Assembly: GCF_963678635.1 (NCBI RefSeq)
Contig: NC_087068.1
Location: forward strand, 8,130,027-8,194,026
DNA: 64,000 nucleotides
From: Symsagittifera roscoffensis
Lineage: Eukaryota > Xenacoelomorpha > Acoela > Convolutidae
Direction: 5' to 3'
Position 1 is the first letter of the stretch. Every line of letters begins with the position of its first letter. Below, piece by piece: positions 24,665-39,100 of this stretch. A model generated the notes under the pieces. That model was not told the origin of the DNA. It did no database searches and saw only the letters and a program-made list of their open reading frames with translations. Position numbers and translations under genes: made by a program.

Positions 24665-26400
24665 TTCTGTTTTCTTCGAAAAGTTTTGCATACAATACCA
24701 GGAACTCAAAACATCGAAATGTCGTTCCACCATTTTTAAATATTAAGGAAAAAACAAAAAGCCAACCAACAGAGGATCAAAATTACTGAACATTTTGGCT
24801 GAGAATAACCTGGTAATTGAAAAAATTGGCTTGACAATAAATGAAGACTGTTTTCGTCCATGAATTTAGAGATAATTTTATAATTGGAAATCATGAGTTA
24901 GTGAAAAACATTTTCGATTAGATTTTTTATTTAGAATATAGGCACACTTTGTTAAATGCTATCAGATAAACTTCCTAGGATTGCGAATCTATGCTGAAAA
25001 CATGACCCTCTAAATATTATTAGTTTCCGAGTTATGGCCATTTTTTGAAAGACTTTTGAAAATTTTGAAAAAAAAACTTTATGGATTTTTGTTTAAAAAA
25101 ATTATCCGAAATTCCGTTCATAAACTACACCACATGGGTCGTGAAACGAGTCTTACATAAAAATGGACCTTCAACTCTAAGTAGTTATTTTCTTTTTCAT
25201 GTGTAATTCTTTATCAATCATTTTTTCTGACTAGTTTTTTTTTGTTAGCATGCCACATAGCAGACAAATTTTAGATGGTGGCCGGGATCATTTGGTAACT
25301 TGTGGTTCAACGGAACTTGGATAATAAATTGATAGAAAAAAGTAGAATGAATTATTATTATTAGTTTTTTCATGTTTAATTGTTTGTTATTTATCTCAGA
25401 ATTTTATGGGTAGACTCTAAGTGGACACATCTTGTGACCTTCTTCTATCCTCTCCATATTCATGTTGATTTGTTCATTTATGAAAAATGTTTATAAATTT
25501 ATTTTCCAAATGATGAATGTTATGATTAAATACATGGAGAACTAAATTCTTTCTCTCTTTCTGGTAAAATAAATGTGGTCATGAAAAACGCTTAGCTATT
25601 AAATTCTGAAACTTTACCCTTTTGCGTGTTTCCAGAAGGGGGAGGACAAAAAAGGTCGCTGAGCCGATACAACATAAGCCGAAACAATTCTGTCCGAAAA
25701 AAGCATTCAAGCAAAAACGAAAACACAGGAACGCTAAAACAGTGTTAGTTAACTTACAAATTACAAAAGTAAAACAAAAACACTTGCAACTACAATAAAA
25801 AATAGCTTACAGCGTAAGAAAATTCCTTGATGTGGCAACTAAGCCGAAAAACAACCAGTTAAACAGTAGGCGGACCATTTTTTGGAACGGATTATTTGCA
25901 ATTTAAAAATAAATCAGGTTCCTGCCGGATTCGAATCTAGGACCTTTGCCGTCCCAGTCGTAGTCATTAACTCTAGGCCAAAAGATACCAGAAGCCGAGA
26001 TTCTTGAGTTTATTCTCAATTAAGATATCGCATGATTCAAGGAATTTTGTTAAAAAGTTGTTAACCTAAAATAGTTCAAGCGCAAATATTTCAACACCCA
26101 ATAAGAAATCAATACTTCAACACGCAAATATTTCAACACCTAGACTCCATCTACGAGAGCGGTGATTCAATACAATTCTTTCAAAACGCTCTTATATGAG
26201 TGTTTCAACCTTCAAAACTATAGACTGAAGATTCTCATGAAGCTTAAACCGGTGTTTCCGTAAAGACTCACAAAACAAATTGACTATTTGTTTTATGATA
26301 CAACTTATCACTATCAGCAGACAACTATTTCGCTGAAAACTTTAAATTTATGCAAAACAAACCTGCAAAATCTATACTAATTTAATAAATAGCACAAAAC
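24665..26400. other. Intergenic, no gene seen
   Basis: AT-rich. A degraded tRNA-like block (GGATTCGAATCTAGGACC on plus) lies at about 25925-25980 and a piece of the AAGCCGATA family at 25660-25870. Otherwise nothing was recognised. Confidence 0.5.
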
Positions 26401-26417
26401 AAGAAAACCCAAAACAA

Positions 26418-29400
26418 TCACAACATAATGTCACAGCTCTTTTTGAACAAAGTAAAAATTCTAGCTTTACAATTGTTCGTTAGAGACAAATTTTGCCTGA
26501 GATCCAATTTCTCAATTGAATCGAAAAACGATTTATCATTCGGGTCAATTTTACGCATTAAATCATCATCTAGTCGGCAGTTTCTCAAATCAACTACTTT
26601 TAGTTTCGAGCAAAACTGAAACAACTTATTCAAACTGCATAAAATAAAACCAGTTAGAAAGTTGTCCTTCAAGTTCATAAATTGTAAGCTTGACGACAGA
26701 AAAACGTTCGATTGCGACATTCGATGACATTCTGCGACAACTCTGTCAAAGTATTCAATGTCCATTCTGTTTTTAGTCAAGGTTATTTGCGTTAAACATG
26801 GACACGTTGCTATAATTCTCCCAATTTGGTCAAAATGGTCACTAGTCATTGTGATTTCAGTAAGTGCAAGATGCTTAACAGACTGATACATAGCCGATTG
26901 AAGAATTTTACTCGTCATTTCAGTATTTGAATACTTAATTGCACCTAAGAGGTTTCCAGATTCAGGCGAATATTGGCCGATAACTTCTAAAGCGTAGTCA
27001 CATGGTTTGATATTTGATTTTCGACAGATTTTATTGAATTGTTCTTTCAGATGGGGTTGGTTCCACCCTGTTAATATTGCAAAGACTTCCTTCTTTCTGT
27101 TGTTTAGGGCCGACAAGATGTTTTCAGATAGTCTGCTATCCTCTTGGAGCGCTTTCTGAAAAAAAAATCATATGTCAAACCATCAAATCAAATCTCAAAT
27201 TCTTTGATTTAAATGTTAAACTATTTTAACGAAAAATCATTTCAACGAAATCACAAGCGCATAAACGAAATTTTGATTTGATGAATCCAAAATAACTCAC
27301 CCCTTGATATTTGACTTGCAGACATGGTTTAGTTCCAAACTTCAGTTTAAACTTCTCTGTCGCTTTTTCTATCAAATCAGACACTTTCTCGTCTTCGTTA
27401 GACACTGAAACCTTAGTCGTGAATCCCACTGAAGCCTTACTTGTAATAAAATAAATTGTTATCCTAGCTAAATCGACCACCACTGGCGATAAATCTACAG
27501 GCGTTGAGTTTCCTATTTCATTACAAGGCCGATTTTTGACCTCAGGAACAAAAATATCAATCATCGTAGAGCAGAGAGGTTGTTGACTTAGAGCCAATCC
27601 AAGTTGCGTCGAGTTATCGAGGGATTCTTGTCCAGGGCATAAAGACTCTTTGAGCTCCTGCAATCCAATTGGTTTATCAGTTTCCTGATTTTTGATTGGT
27701 TGAGCAGTGTTGCCTTTAGCGCCAATCACAGGCGAGGGAGGACCATCTTCGCCATCATCGTCTTCGTCATTGCTATCTGTATCAGAATCACTTTGTTTTC
27801 CGCATTTCGACGTTGAGCATTTTCCTCCTATTTCGTTGTCAGAATCACCACTGTCTGAGACTACGAAACTATCGTTCAAGTAGCCTCGTTCATCTATTGT
27901 CGGTTGAACAGGTACCACAGGCGTTCGGTCATTTCTAATATCGTCACTTAGAGAAATCTGATGAGATTTATTTTTTCCGCTATTTTGCAAACTGAAAGAC
28001 TTGTCGATTGAGTGCCTTTTGGGTGGCGGAGTAGTTTCTTTCTCTGAATCCGAAGAACTGTCAATGACTACACGTGATACTCGTGACGTCTTTTTCGGAC
28101 GTTTGGAACCGACTTTCACCTTTGGCGATTCGGACTTCTCTAAGTCTTTTTCAGCAAAATCCATGACTTCTTTATGCGCCGCGTTCGAATAATTCGAACT
28201 TTTACTCGTTGATATGCTTTGAATACCTGAATCTGAATCATTTTCACAATTCTTTGAAGTTTTTGAAAATTTTTCACGTACTTCTTCAGCCCAAGATCGG
28301 TCATCATCCTCATTAACTTCAAGGCTTTGCTCTCTCGGCGGATTCTTCGTAAAATTTTCTTTATTCCGTTCCGCTCGTTTTTGTTTTATCTTATCTGACT
28401 TCACATAATCATTTGCTGTTTTAGGTCTGTACAATGCTTTTCTATTGCTTTGTTGTTTCAAAGCATCTTCGTACATTTTCATTGCGAAACCAGGCTCGTC
28501 CAACTTTACTTCTTCTACTGGCGCCGGTTTGTAGACCTCGATAGGCTCTGATTCTGGCTGTTCCTGGTCCGAATTTTCTTCATCTTTTTCCAAAATAACC
28601 TCTGGACACTGTTCGTTCCCACCCGATACCAGAAAACTATCCAGAACCTTTTCATTGAAATTGACAACTTTCTTCACAAACTTCGGTCTTTCTTTGTTTT
28701 TAATCAAAGTTCGGATTTCCTCAAAAAGTTCTCGTAATTCTTTCGTTGTGTTGTTTTCACTATATCTTTTGCTTACAACCCATTCGAAAAAATCAGCCGC
28801 ACAAATTCCTATTTTACCTACACTATACGGGTAAGCTCCTCGCTCAAGAAGTAACTTCGCACATTGAAAATTTTCATTTTGAATTGCATCCATTAACGCC
28901 GTGAAGCCATTTCTTTTCATCGGTTTTTCAATGTAAGCTCCTGCATCTAAGAGCAGTTCGCAAATTTCAACATGTCCGAAGTTCACAGCTTCGTGTAAGG
29001 GCGTCCACCCGAAATGATCTTCGACATTAACACTGTATTTCTTAGCAATCAGATCTTTGACCAAAGCGTAGTTGCGTTTTATAACAGCTTCTTGGAGCTT
29101 TGTTTCACCTTTTCCATTTCTCTTGTAACGATTCATCAGATTTCTCGCCAGTTGAGCCGAGTCTTCTGGTTCAGAATCCGAACTTAACTCTGTATTCCAG
29201 ACTTCGGCGCTTTCTTCTGCAAATTCTTCGTCAGCCGGAGCGTCTGAATCAACAGAAACTTCCGCATTTACTGAATTTGTTTTTATTTGTGATCTCAAAT
29301 CGGCGCATTTACAAATACAATCAGCGTTTCCTGAAGTTTCAGCAGTGCGTTTTGCTTTTTCGCAATAAAAACTTGAATTGGCATCATCACTAAGGTTTCT

Positions 29401-30651
29401 GTAACATCTACTTAAGTGTCTATAAATCCGACATAACTTTTCGTCTTTATCGTCTACGTCAGCAAAACGAGTTTCAAGACAAGCAGCTATGTTTAAATAT
29501 TGGTCACATGCATCGTTATACAAATTACAGTCGCATAAATTAAGGCAAATCGAAAGAGATAAATCATAGATTTTATCAGAAAAGAAAGATTCGTTTTTCA
29601 AAATGTCCAGCGATTCTTTGTACTTATCGTTCGATAGTGTGAACGCTTTCAATTCAGCGTAAATATCGCCCAACTTTTCGTTAATTTCCGTCAAATCTGT
29701 TAATTCTGCATTTTCAAGCTGAGCTTCAATATTTCTACTTAGTTTAATTTTCTTGGCCAGCGCTTGAACTTGAAAGAAATTATCAAACCTTTCCGCTTTT
29801 TTGGGCTTAAGAGCCCTTTTCAAATATTTATATGCCTTTTCTAAATCGTTATCACAACAATGATATCTCGCAATTGTAAACAATAAATTGAATTTTTCTT
29901 CGTCTTTTTCTTTCATTTTATCAATCAGGTTTAAACACCTTTGAGCATACTGAATACAAGTAATGAAAGATCTGTCTTTTTCATAAATGGCTTGGCCTTC
30001 AGTGTAAAGCAGTATTAAAATATCGTTTAGATCTTTACTTTTTGAAGCTACGTCAATACCTCGTTTCATGTATTCAATAGCTTTTTCACGTTCGCCAATA
30101 TTGTTGAAAAATTGGGCCATATTTTGGTACAATGATGCCTTTTTTCTTGGAATTTCTAAATCACTCGCTGATAACTTCAACTTTTTCATCTCACCTAAAC
30201 TGTTTTCACTTCCTAGAAACATTCTCTCCGCTACGCTTTGCATCGTTTTCCGTTCATCTTCCGTAATTTCTGGCTTTTCTGCTAAATACATCGAAACTCT
30301 TGCTTTATTAAGCAATGCTTGTTGAACGTGGGGTTCATTTTTAAGTTCCCGGGCCAACTTGACATAAGTATCTGCTCGTGATAATGCCTCGTCTAGAGAC
30401 TCAAGCTCTATTAGGCAATCGATTGATCGTCTTAAGCCATCCAAATGATAATCTTCTAATGTTGAGCTTCTTTTACCAGTACATAAGTTTATAACTTGTT
30501 CAAATCGGTTAAGACTGTCGTCTAATCGTCCGTCGTTGAACTGATTTTCCCCAATTTCGAATAAAATGCTAACTTCTTTAAGCGTATCATTTTTAGACCT
30601 CGCTTTGCGCAGATCGTTTTCAAGCTCCTTCAGAAATGAGGTCTTTTTCAT
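26418..30651 (-). CDS. TONSL: Tonsoku-like protein (replication-fork repair)
   Basis: Partner of MMS22L. In the known family it reads new H4 unmethylated at K20 and loads RAD51 at stalled forks. Two exons: 30651-27301 and 27155-26418, with a 145-bp intron (GTGAGT...TTCAG) joined in phase after YQG, about 1362 residues (human about 1378). Domain order matches the family: helical TPR repeats at about 1-455, an acidic stretch at about 475-500, ankyrin repeats at about 512-615 (GWTPLHEAVNFGHVEICELL, GFTALMDAIQNENFQCAKLL), a long serine/acid-rich linker, a ubiquitin-like domain before the intron (VSDLIEKATEKFKLKFG), and C-terminal leucine-rich repeats in exon 2 (LTQITLTKNRM, LKVVDLRNCRL). Nearly all of the coding sequence is in one exon. 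An acceptor-like CATTTCAG lies 6 nt before the ATG. No breaks seen. Confidence 0.95.
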
Positions 30652-33242
30652 AAGCTCCTGAAATGTTTAGATAAGTTGACTAACCCACACTCAGAAACAA
30701 CAATGAAAAACAAGAGCATCCAATTGCTGAGCAAAAAGCACACCGAAACAAGTCCGGTTCCATGAAAAAGAACTCCAAAATCTACACACTTAGCCCAAGG
30801 TCACGACCCGAACTTATTGATCAGAAAAAAATTATTATATCTACTTATCTCAAGCCAGCAAAAATTGAAAATGTAATTTTTTGCAGAGGCAAAGCTGCAC
30901 GAAGCTACACGTTTAGTAAGAAAAAAGAAGATTTATAGTATGGCACTACGCTTGCTATAGCACTTTGCATACTGAAGGAAAACTAAAGAGAAACTTAAAC
31001 CTTATTTATGAAACTTGAGCAACGCCCTAAAATTTTCGACATTTTAACGTCTCAACCAGTATTAAAAAATTGATTTAAACTTCAAGAGGATAACTACTTG
31101 AAGTATTTCATTTAAATTTCCTCACATGCTATGTTAAGTACAACTTGATTTCTTTTCTGTCCAGGATCGCATGAAAAGACTGAACAGATTCGAAACGCCA
31201 TTCACTTGATATATTTAATCTCATCCTAAATACTCTTGAGCCTGATTCAAAACCCTGTTTTAACTCTGACCCTGATTCAAGAATACTCAAGTGGTAATGA
31301 TTTCTGAGACGGGTTAATCCGCCGCCTAGACAACACGTTTATTAAAAACTTGTAAATCGCCCTCATTATTATTCCAAATTGCCAAACTTTCAAACTCTAT
31401 TTGATCAGGTGTTGTATCTTTTAAATTCCAGCTCCGGGCTTCAATACCCTTCAGATGATATTTAAAAAAAATAGTTTAAAAATCAGACCAATCATGAAAG
31501 CCTTCAATTATTCAACTCAGAATAGATTGCACATTAGTGCAGGCAAATGGGCATAGATAAAACATAGCCAACTGACAGTTGGAAAAGAGTAATCAACGCA
31601 AGCAAACTGAAAAAAAACGAGCAGTTTTTTTTTCAAAAATCTTCAACTTTTGAATTTCGCAGAAAAAAATAGATGGCCTTAAAGCTCTTTGAATTTGTAG
31701 TACAATTTATAATGGACACTTTTTTGTTAAATTTAACCAAATTTGAGAAAACTGGATCAATAGGTAAAACTATTATTTCGCTGGGAAATCTGATAATTCA
31801 TTTCCATTTTCGAAATTAGATATTGATCACGTTTTTCGTGACTTTTACAATTTTGCTGTTCAAAGTGGAGTTTGCCTTCCTTTTAACAATAGAAATGCAT
31901 TGAACTTAGAAAAAAATCACAAGTCAAACCGCGAAAATTCAAAATTGAGCGTGAACAAATGTTAACACTTTTCTGAAAGAAAATACCAGCAAGGCCTTTA
32001 AGAGTACTCACTACGTTCATTACTCTTAATAAATAGGTATCCAACTTTTTAACCCCCGTTACTTAACACCCTATGTTTACACCCTCTATTTTATAACCCC
32101 GTAACAAAATATCCCAAAGCAATATAACCCGGTAAATGGGTTCAAATGTCTTTATACAACCATAGTGAAATTCCAATTAAGTATTCTAATTGAGGACAGA
32201 GACGCTATTCTTAATTCACTTCATATATTTGATCTCAACCTGAATACTCATGATTCTGATTTGAAACCCTGTTTTAACTCTGACCCTGATTCAAAATTGC
32301 TGGAAGTTACTCACCTTTCTGAAGACTTATCAGAAAAGTTTTTTTTTCCTTATATTTCTGAGAAAAAAAATTGTCTGAACTCATGATGTCAATCCGCGTC
32401 TGATCTTTGGGTGAAAAGTGTCGCTTTGTACGCTTGCTACACTGCAACAAACGGAACATAGAAATTGAACTATGAATTTTCTACTATTAGTAAACAACAT
32501 TATATATTAATGAACTGATAATTTTCCATGATTCTGAAAAGCACAATATCGTCATCTCCTAATAGCACAAAATTCAAACAATTTAATCTCTGATCCGCGA
32601 CTGTTGGAAAAAACTTGTCTTTTTGATGACTTCTCCGAAAAGAAAAATTCCCTACACATTTCAAATTTTTTTATCGCAATTGTCGGAACTCACGTCATCA
32701 ATTTGCGTCTAACAGTTGGCATGTGAAAGTATCTCTGCATGTTTCGACTGATCTTCCACGTGTCCACATATATTAAGTTTAGAAAAAAAAGATATACGAA
32801 AAATATTCTACACGCAATATCAAGGACGCAAAGTTTAAAACCCACTGTAAATTTTGACACTACTCCAATCTTGAGACTAATTAGGACATCTCGGTATAAC
32901 TTAGAAAGTTTTTTTGGCTCCATTCATTCGCAACAAGCAAAAAAAACTGGAAAACTAGCGAGCGCTAATTAAACCAAATGGCTATTCTCAAATCTCCATG
33001 ATTTTACAAAAATAACTGAAGGAGAAAGATCTTCTTCAGAGTATCAAGGTACTGACTAACAAAACGTTAAAAAACTTGAGGCTTTTATTAACGAAACAGA
33101 AAAATAAACATCACGACAAGAATTCACCTTCAAAATGCTCAGCAACACAAAATTGTAACTGAGCAAAAACTCTCAACTTCTACTCCGCCAAACAAGTTGG
33201 GTGAGCTCGTACAATATACTCGCCCAAAATACTGCAGACCGA

Positions 33243-33440
33243 ATGTGAGCGGGTGTCAAGTGGTTACGTCTCTGCCTCTCAACCGAAAGGTCGGATGTTC
33301 GAGGCCCACCATGATCCGTGCTCTTACTTGAGGGTGAGGCAACATTACCCAGCCCAGAAAAATAACCAAAAAAAATTGCATGTAGTTCTTAAGCAGGGGC
33401 ACAACAGCGGTTCTCCGTGAAGAGCTGAACAGCTCGTTTG
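33243..33440 (+). repeat. tRNA-Glu-like SINE
   Basis: A tRNA-like head GTCAAGTGGTTACG (A box), anticodon-like loop CTCTCAA, and B box ATGTTCGAGGCCC is followed by a non-tRNA body. No acceptor stem closes, so it is a SINE head and not a tRNA gene. It differs from the A/B/C family. Confidence 0.55.
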
Positions 33441-33580
33441 TTGGTCCTTTGCCTTGTGGATCAATTGACTTAACTCAGTTGACTCTTTTTAAGTCACAAA
33501 CGTACCGACAGACGGTTAGAAAGGTGACAATTAACTCAAAAAAGCATGTTTTAAGAAACAAAATGTTACTTTGAAGCCCT

Positions 33581-33626
33581 TTGAATTTCACGATCTTTTA
33601 TGACATTAAAAGATCGTGAAATTCAA
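33581..33626. other. Perfect 20-bp inverted repeat, 6-nt loop
   Basis: TTGAATTTCACGATCTTTTA, loop TGACAT, then the exact reverse complement. It lies inside an R2 repeat copy. Confidence 0.85.
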
Positions 33627-34861
33627 AAGGCTTAAGGGTGACATTTTTGATCGTAATTAAATCTTACGTAAATTTTGGACTATTGACTATTACGCAATTT
33701 ATTATTCCGCTGAAATCTTAAGATTATAATACTTTTCGGAAACTAAAAGTCAATCTCACTTTTTCGCACCATTTGCATTTTTGTCTTCCTTTTAGCAACA
33801 TATTTTGAATTGAAGTTAATAAATCAAAAGTCAAACCGCAAAAAAATCAAATTTAATGACCGTCAAAAAACCGAAAAACCACGTCCACCTAAATAAGTAC
33901 CTTCACTCACTTCATTCATTGACACTTAAAAACAAAATCAGTTCCTCCTTGGGCAGTTTTTCAACCATGCAGTTGCTTTGAAAAAAAACTACGGCCATCG
34001 ATAAATAGTTGCAAGCGCTCCAATTTAAAAGGACTTTTTCACTGTATTCACATATTCCAGAATCTTGTCGATTATTTAATTATTTTTTAATATATCACAT
34101 ACCTCCGCCCCTACGTCAGCTGGCAGAGTAATTAGTTCAACTGACGAGCTGCATAACTCTATTTAATTTCTTCAATTTCATTTGTAAAACACTCATATAC
34201 AAATCGCGAATGGAATTATTAGATCAAGTAAAACTATAACTGGCAAACACAAGCACAAGTTCATAAATAAATACATCATTAAAATAATCCTGAGTACAAT
34301 AGAAGATATAAAGGGTCTTTTGACTTATTCCACCCATATTTGCAAGTCTCATAATGCAAATGGACTCAGAATTGAAACAGTCCGAATCTGCTTGCATAAA
34401 TAAAATTAACTGTGTTTGCAAAAGATGCGGTGATACGCAATTTTGGGCCAGAAGCAAAAAAGACCTGAGATAAATTCTTGTTTCAAGATTTACACTCAAA
34501 AAAGCCTCACAATTTTATTATTATTACTCTGGAATGCCACTGGACTCTTCTGTTTCACTGTAATCCTTTGGCTTCTCATTGGGGCCCAGAAGACGCCCAA
34601 CATATTCGTATTTACCTAGAGTCAAACAAAAGATTTAAGACATGTCCATTGGATATGTACGATACCATAGATTATTTCAATCAAACCTTTTTTTTCTACA
34701 CTCTGAACAACAAAAAAGCTAATTGCACAACAAAAAAGCTAATTGCAAATTTAATACAGATGTGATGCTGCGCTTCGCAAACACTAGCCACAAAACAGCA
34801 ACTCTGTAAGTTAAACTAAGAAAAAGAAGCAACAAGCCTCGAATTAGGAAAATCTTTTTTT

Positions 34862-34930
34862 TTGTGTCGGATTCGATCCGGCGACCTCGGTATTTGGAGT
34901 CTCGCGTCCTTCCCTCTTAGCCACCGCCAA
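34862..34930 (-). repeat. tRNA-like sequence (SINE head)
   Basis: The reverse complement GGCGGTGGCTAAGAGGGAAGG...GGTCGCCGGATCGAATCCGAC has A- and B-box-like blocks but does not fold into an evident complete cloverleaf. Treated as a SINE fragment. Confidence 0.45.
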
Positions 34931-36131
34931 TTAACGTTAATCAAGCATTAGGCAAAAAAGCAGAGAACTGATGCTATCAAGTTTCCAATGCTACGAATCG
35001 TGATTATAGCGAAAGTTCTACCGAATGAGCTCTTCTATTTGCAAATTAGGTTGGAAAAACGTAGATTCATCCTAATACACTACGCTCGCACCTGTAATAA
35101 TCACACAGAGTATCAATCTTCATCTTCCTTCAGGAGTTCCTTAGGCAAAAAATACATTAAAAAATCAAAAAATTTTCACTGAGAGGCGACGCGTAGCTTC
35201 CAACCATTAGCAATGCAGTAAATGTATTTTTTCAAGGTGAAAAAAAATAAAGAAATGTTACTTCGAATTTTTTACATATCAGCAAAGAATATTCGAAAAC
35301 TATTACTCAAGCAGCAAGTTGTATGACTGCAATTAAAGTTCTGAACTTGCCTGCATTGCATTAAATTGCTGAAGACGATCGAAAAAACTATTTGCTAAAC
35401 GCACAGATTGGTGGAAAAACTCTAAATAGATTATCTCTGTTTTTAACGCGTGAATGGAGGATTGTTTCTAAAGCTTATCGAAATGCAATTATTTTTGACT
35501 GACTAGATACATCAAATGAATTAAGAATGGCTTCTCCCTGGCCTTGATTAGTACACTTAATTGGAACACTACTACGGTTGTAAAAGGACTCTAAAACAAG
35601 TTAATCGCATTAAAAAGGGGTTAAACTGTTGTGGAGGGTTATAAAATACTTTCACAGAAGTCAAGAAGTCAAAAAATTTCATTACTTTCACAGAAGTCAC
35701 GAAGACAAATTAAGGCGGAAAAATATATGGACAGAACCTAATAAGACAGAAAAACATCGATACTTATGTTTAAAATTTATATTCCTTATTTTGAACCAAT
35801 ATGCAGCCGAAAAATTCAAAAAACTGTTCACACAAACAAAAACAACGAAAAAAAAATTTTGAGCAAAAGAACACAGTAGGTGGTCATGTCAGTTTTTCAC
35901 GAACTGCAACTTAGGAAAATCCTAATTTCACCATTTTCGGGGGAAAATTCCAGCACCCGGTTGCAATACCCTTGTTTTTCGCAAGGGAAAATAATTAGCC
36001 ATTTAATTGCCAGAAAAAATATGGAAAGAAGGGCTTTTACATAACATTAATTACTTTTTATTTTCGCTTTCTCGGCCTATAAAAAAACTAAGACAGCCAT
36101 GGACAATAAGTTTGTGACCAAAAAAACTAAC

Positions 36132-39100
36132 CTTTAAACTGCATTTCCCATTCATTCAACTGATCTAATTCAGACGAGCTGAGATCCTTCAGATCGTCGA
36201 AATCTTCCTTGGTGGATGACTCTAGTGACATAGTAGCAAGGCCTCTTGAAGCATCTTTTCCAGCAAAACAATGATATGGTCCATCTGTAATAAAAAAGAT
36301 TTTGTCCTTCGCGTGTAATAAAACTAGAAAAAGCTTGGTTTGAAAAGACAACTGACAGAAGTGTTACTGATGATTATTTTCGCTCTTTAAACACCCGAAT
36401 CTCAAAGAACAAATTGCATTGCCTTATATTTCTTCAAAGATCAATAATCTTACATGATCGACATACTTCTGTTAAAATTAAACCAATTTGGAAAAAAAGT
36501 GGTCAATCAGTCAATCGAAGGCAAAAGGTCAATCGAAGGCAGAAGGTCAATCGAAGGCAGTTGGTCAATCGAAATTGGTCAATTGGTCAATAAGCCGATG
36601 GAATTCAGTCGTGATTAGAAAAACATTTTAAAAATCAAAAGGAAGCGCCTAATTTTATTATATGAAAAACTGATTCTAGAGGCCAGCTAAAGCTGGAAAA
36701 ACGTGTTTGATAATTTTTGAATATTTTGTACTGATGCTGGAAAAACGTGTTTGATAATTTTTGAATATTTTGTACTGATGCGGGATGAAATAGGTAATTT
36801 CAAAATATTCGAGAGAAAAATTGAAATAAAAAAAAACTGTAATTTGACTTTACCAAAGGCGTAACTTTTTGCTTTAAAAAAATTGAGCGTGGCCGCTCAT
36901 GCCGGAGAGCATCTTCCGACCCTATCTAGTCATTGAAACCAAAATCTCAGATATGGGAGGGTAGTTTCCGAGAAAAGTCAAAAGAGTTTGAAAAAACGGT
37001 CAAGCATGACTTTTCCGAGGAAATCAATTTTCTCGTTAAAATAGGCTAGGCCGCTTAAACCGTGTTTTCCATTGAACGCACAATCTCAGATTTGGGTGGG
37101 TAGCTTTCGAGAAAAGTCAAAAAAGTTTCAAAAACTGTCAACAATTTTACTTTTCCCAGGGTCGTTACGTCTTGTGTAAAAAAAGTGTAGGCGTACCACT
37201 CATGCAGCAGAGCTTCCCACAACCCGTTCTACTCGTTAAAACCAAAACCTCAGATTTAGGACCGTAGTTTTCGAGAAAAGTCAAAAAGTTCCAAAAAACA
37301 ATCAAAAAATCAAAAATTTGACTTTTCCGAGGGTCATAAATTTGTTTTTTAAAAAATTAAGCGTAACTGCTTCTGCAGTGTAGCTCCACACAAGACGTCC
37401 TTTCGGTTGAAACTTAAATCTCAGAATTCGAGAAGAGTCAAAAAGTTTCTCAAGACTGTCAAAAAATTGACTTATCTGAGGGCCATAACTTTTTGAGTAA
37501 AAAAGTTGGGCGTAGCCGCGTATTCAGGGGAGCTTCCTTCAATCTGCTTTATCCATTGAACCTCCGTAAGAATTTCGGTAGAGTAGTTTTTGAGAAAAAC
37601 TAAATTTTGAAAAAAACGATAACTTTTCCAAGGCGTTTCAAAAAAAATTGAAAAATAGAAAACAATCCGATCCCATGCATTTTTATAAAACCTGTTTTAA
37701 TCAAAAAGGAATGTAACAAAAAAAATGCGAAAAGAATACAGGCATGGAACGTTTATATTCATTTGACGTTCCCACCACAGTTATTCAAAACATATTTATA
37801 TTTTCTTTTTTTTAAACATTAGATTGTTTTTTTTGTTTGAGGTGCAACGAGACTTGAAAGAAGAAAGCTGAGAACATAAGATTGCCTTTAGTTGACTAAA
37901 GTTATTTTTCAAAATAATAACAAAACAAAAAAATAAACATTTACGCAAAAAAATCTTGAATTTAAAATTTCTTGAATTTTTCCTTTAGTTCTTCTTCCTA
38001 CAACAAAAACAGTTCAAATTTTTAAAAAAAGAAAAAAATTTCAAGAAAACTAATGAGGCAGGAATGTTCTGTGTTACTCGCAACCATATACTCTTGTTGT
38101 TTTTTATTTTCATCTAGGGAGAGGTGACTGAATTGATAAATGAGCCAGTTAGCAGCCGATAAAAAATTTCCAGATAATTACAAATTGAAGTTGAGAATTA
38201 CCAGTCTGAAAACAGAAAAATATATACATATATAGGGCATATGAGATTCCTGAAACACAGAGGCGAAGCGGAGCTACGCTCCTCTTGCGATACCACAAAC
38301 ACAAAATGAAAAATGTTGGACAAAATATTAGGTGAACCAAAATCGTATGTCTCGATAAAATAAAACAAGGGGCCAGCAAAAGCTGGAAGCACCTGTTGAT
38401 TACTTAAATGTGTTATACTGATGTGGGATGAAATGAGTAATTATAAAATAAACTTTTCCCAAAAAACTTAAACGTTTCTGTACTAAAACTTTCCCGAAGA
38501 CATAATATTTTTCTTACAAAGATTTAACGAGTCGCCCCTTCTACAGGAAAATTTCTCGCAACGGGTTTTTCGAATGAAATCTTCATTTCAGGTTTGATAG
38601 TGCAGTTTTTAGACAAGTACAAAAAACACGTTTCTAAAAAAATGCTCAAAAATTCAAAAACGTGAACTTCGGATAGCTGTGGCCACTTTAGCAGAGAAAA
38701 TTACCAAAGCTGCTTTTCTCGATTGAACACTTGACCTGAGAATTGGCAGGGTAATTTTCGAGAAATCAAATAGTTTCCAAAAAACGGTAAGGAAAGGAAA
38801 GGAAAAGAATAAATTAAGATAGAAACACATCTATCTTACACGTGATAGAACAAAAGCAAACAAAAGTTTATAGAAAGTTTTTGTTTCTTAAGGCTCTGGC
38901 TGGAAAAAGCTTGAAATGTTTTTCTAATTTTTCGTGTGCTGCAACTGCTTTTTCTCTAAGTCTGTTTTCTGCATAAGTTTCTCGTTTTGGCAATTTTGAA
39001 TGAAGAATATGGTCTTGTTTTGAACTTGACTGTAATAGTTTGTTGTCATGGTTCTCTATGAGCTCGAAAATTGGAGTAAATGTAGAAGTAACACCAAGTT

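Larger units (their letters stand above)
30660..36130. other. Repeat-rich interval between TONSL and PGRMC, no gene recognised
   Basis: Holds R2 repeat copies (31680-31930, 33560-33850), a duplicated block (31196-31310 and 32205-32312, sharing AAACCCTGTTTTAACTCTGA), tRNA-like SINEs (33243-33440, 34862-34930) and a long hairpin (33581-33626). The C-terminal exon of the PGRMC-like gene should lie here or further left but was not found. Confidence 0.5.

Noticed and set aside
33243-33320. True tRNA-Glu gene
   Set aside because: A and B boxes are present but the acceptor stem does not pair and a SINE body follows. Same reasoning for the tRNA-like blocks near 880, 11770, 12280, 25950, 34890 and 42090.
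35095-35160. Terminal PGRMC exon (minus, ...KELLKEDED-like)
   Set aside because: An acceptor-like AG exists but the phase does not fit exon 2 and the expected KY..VG segment is missing.
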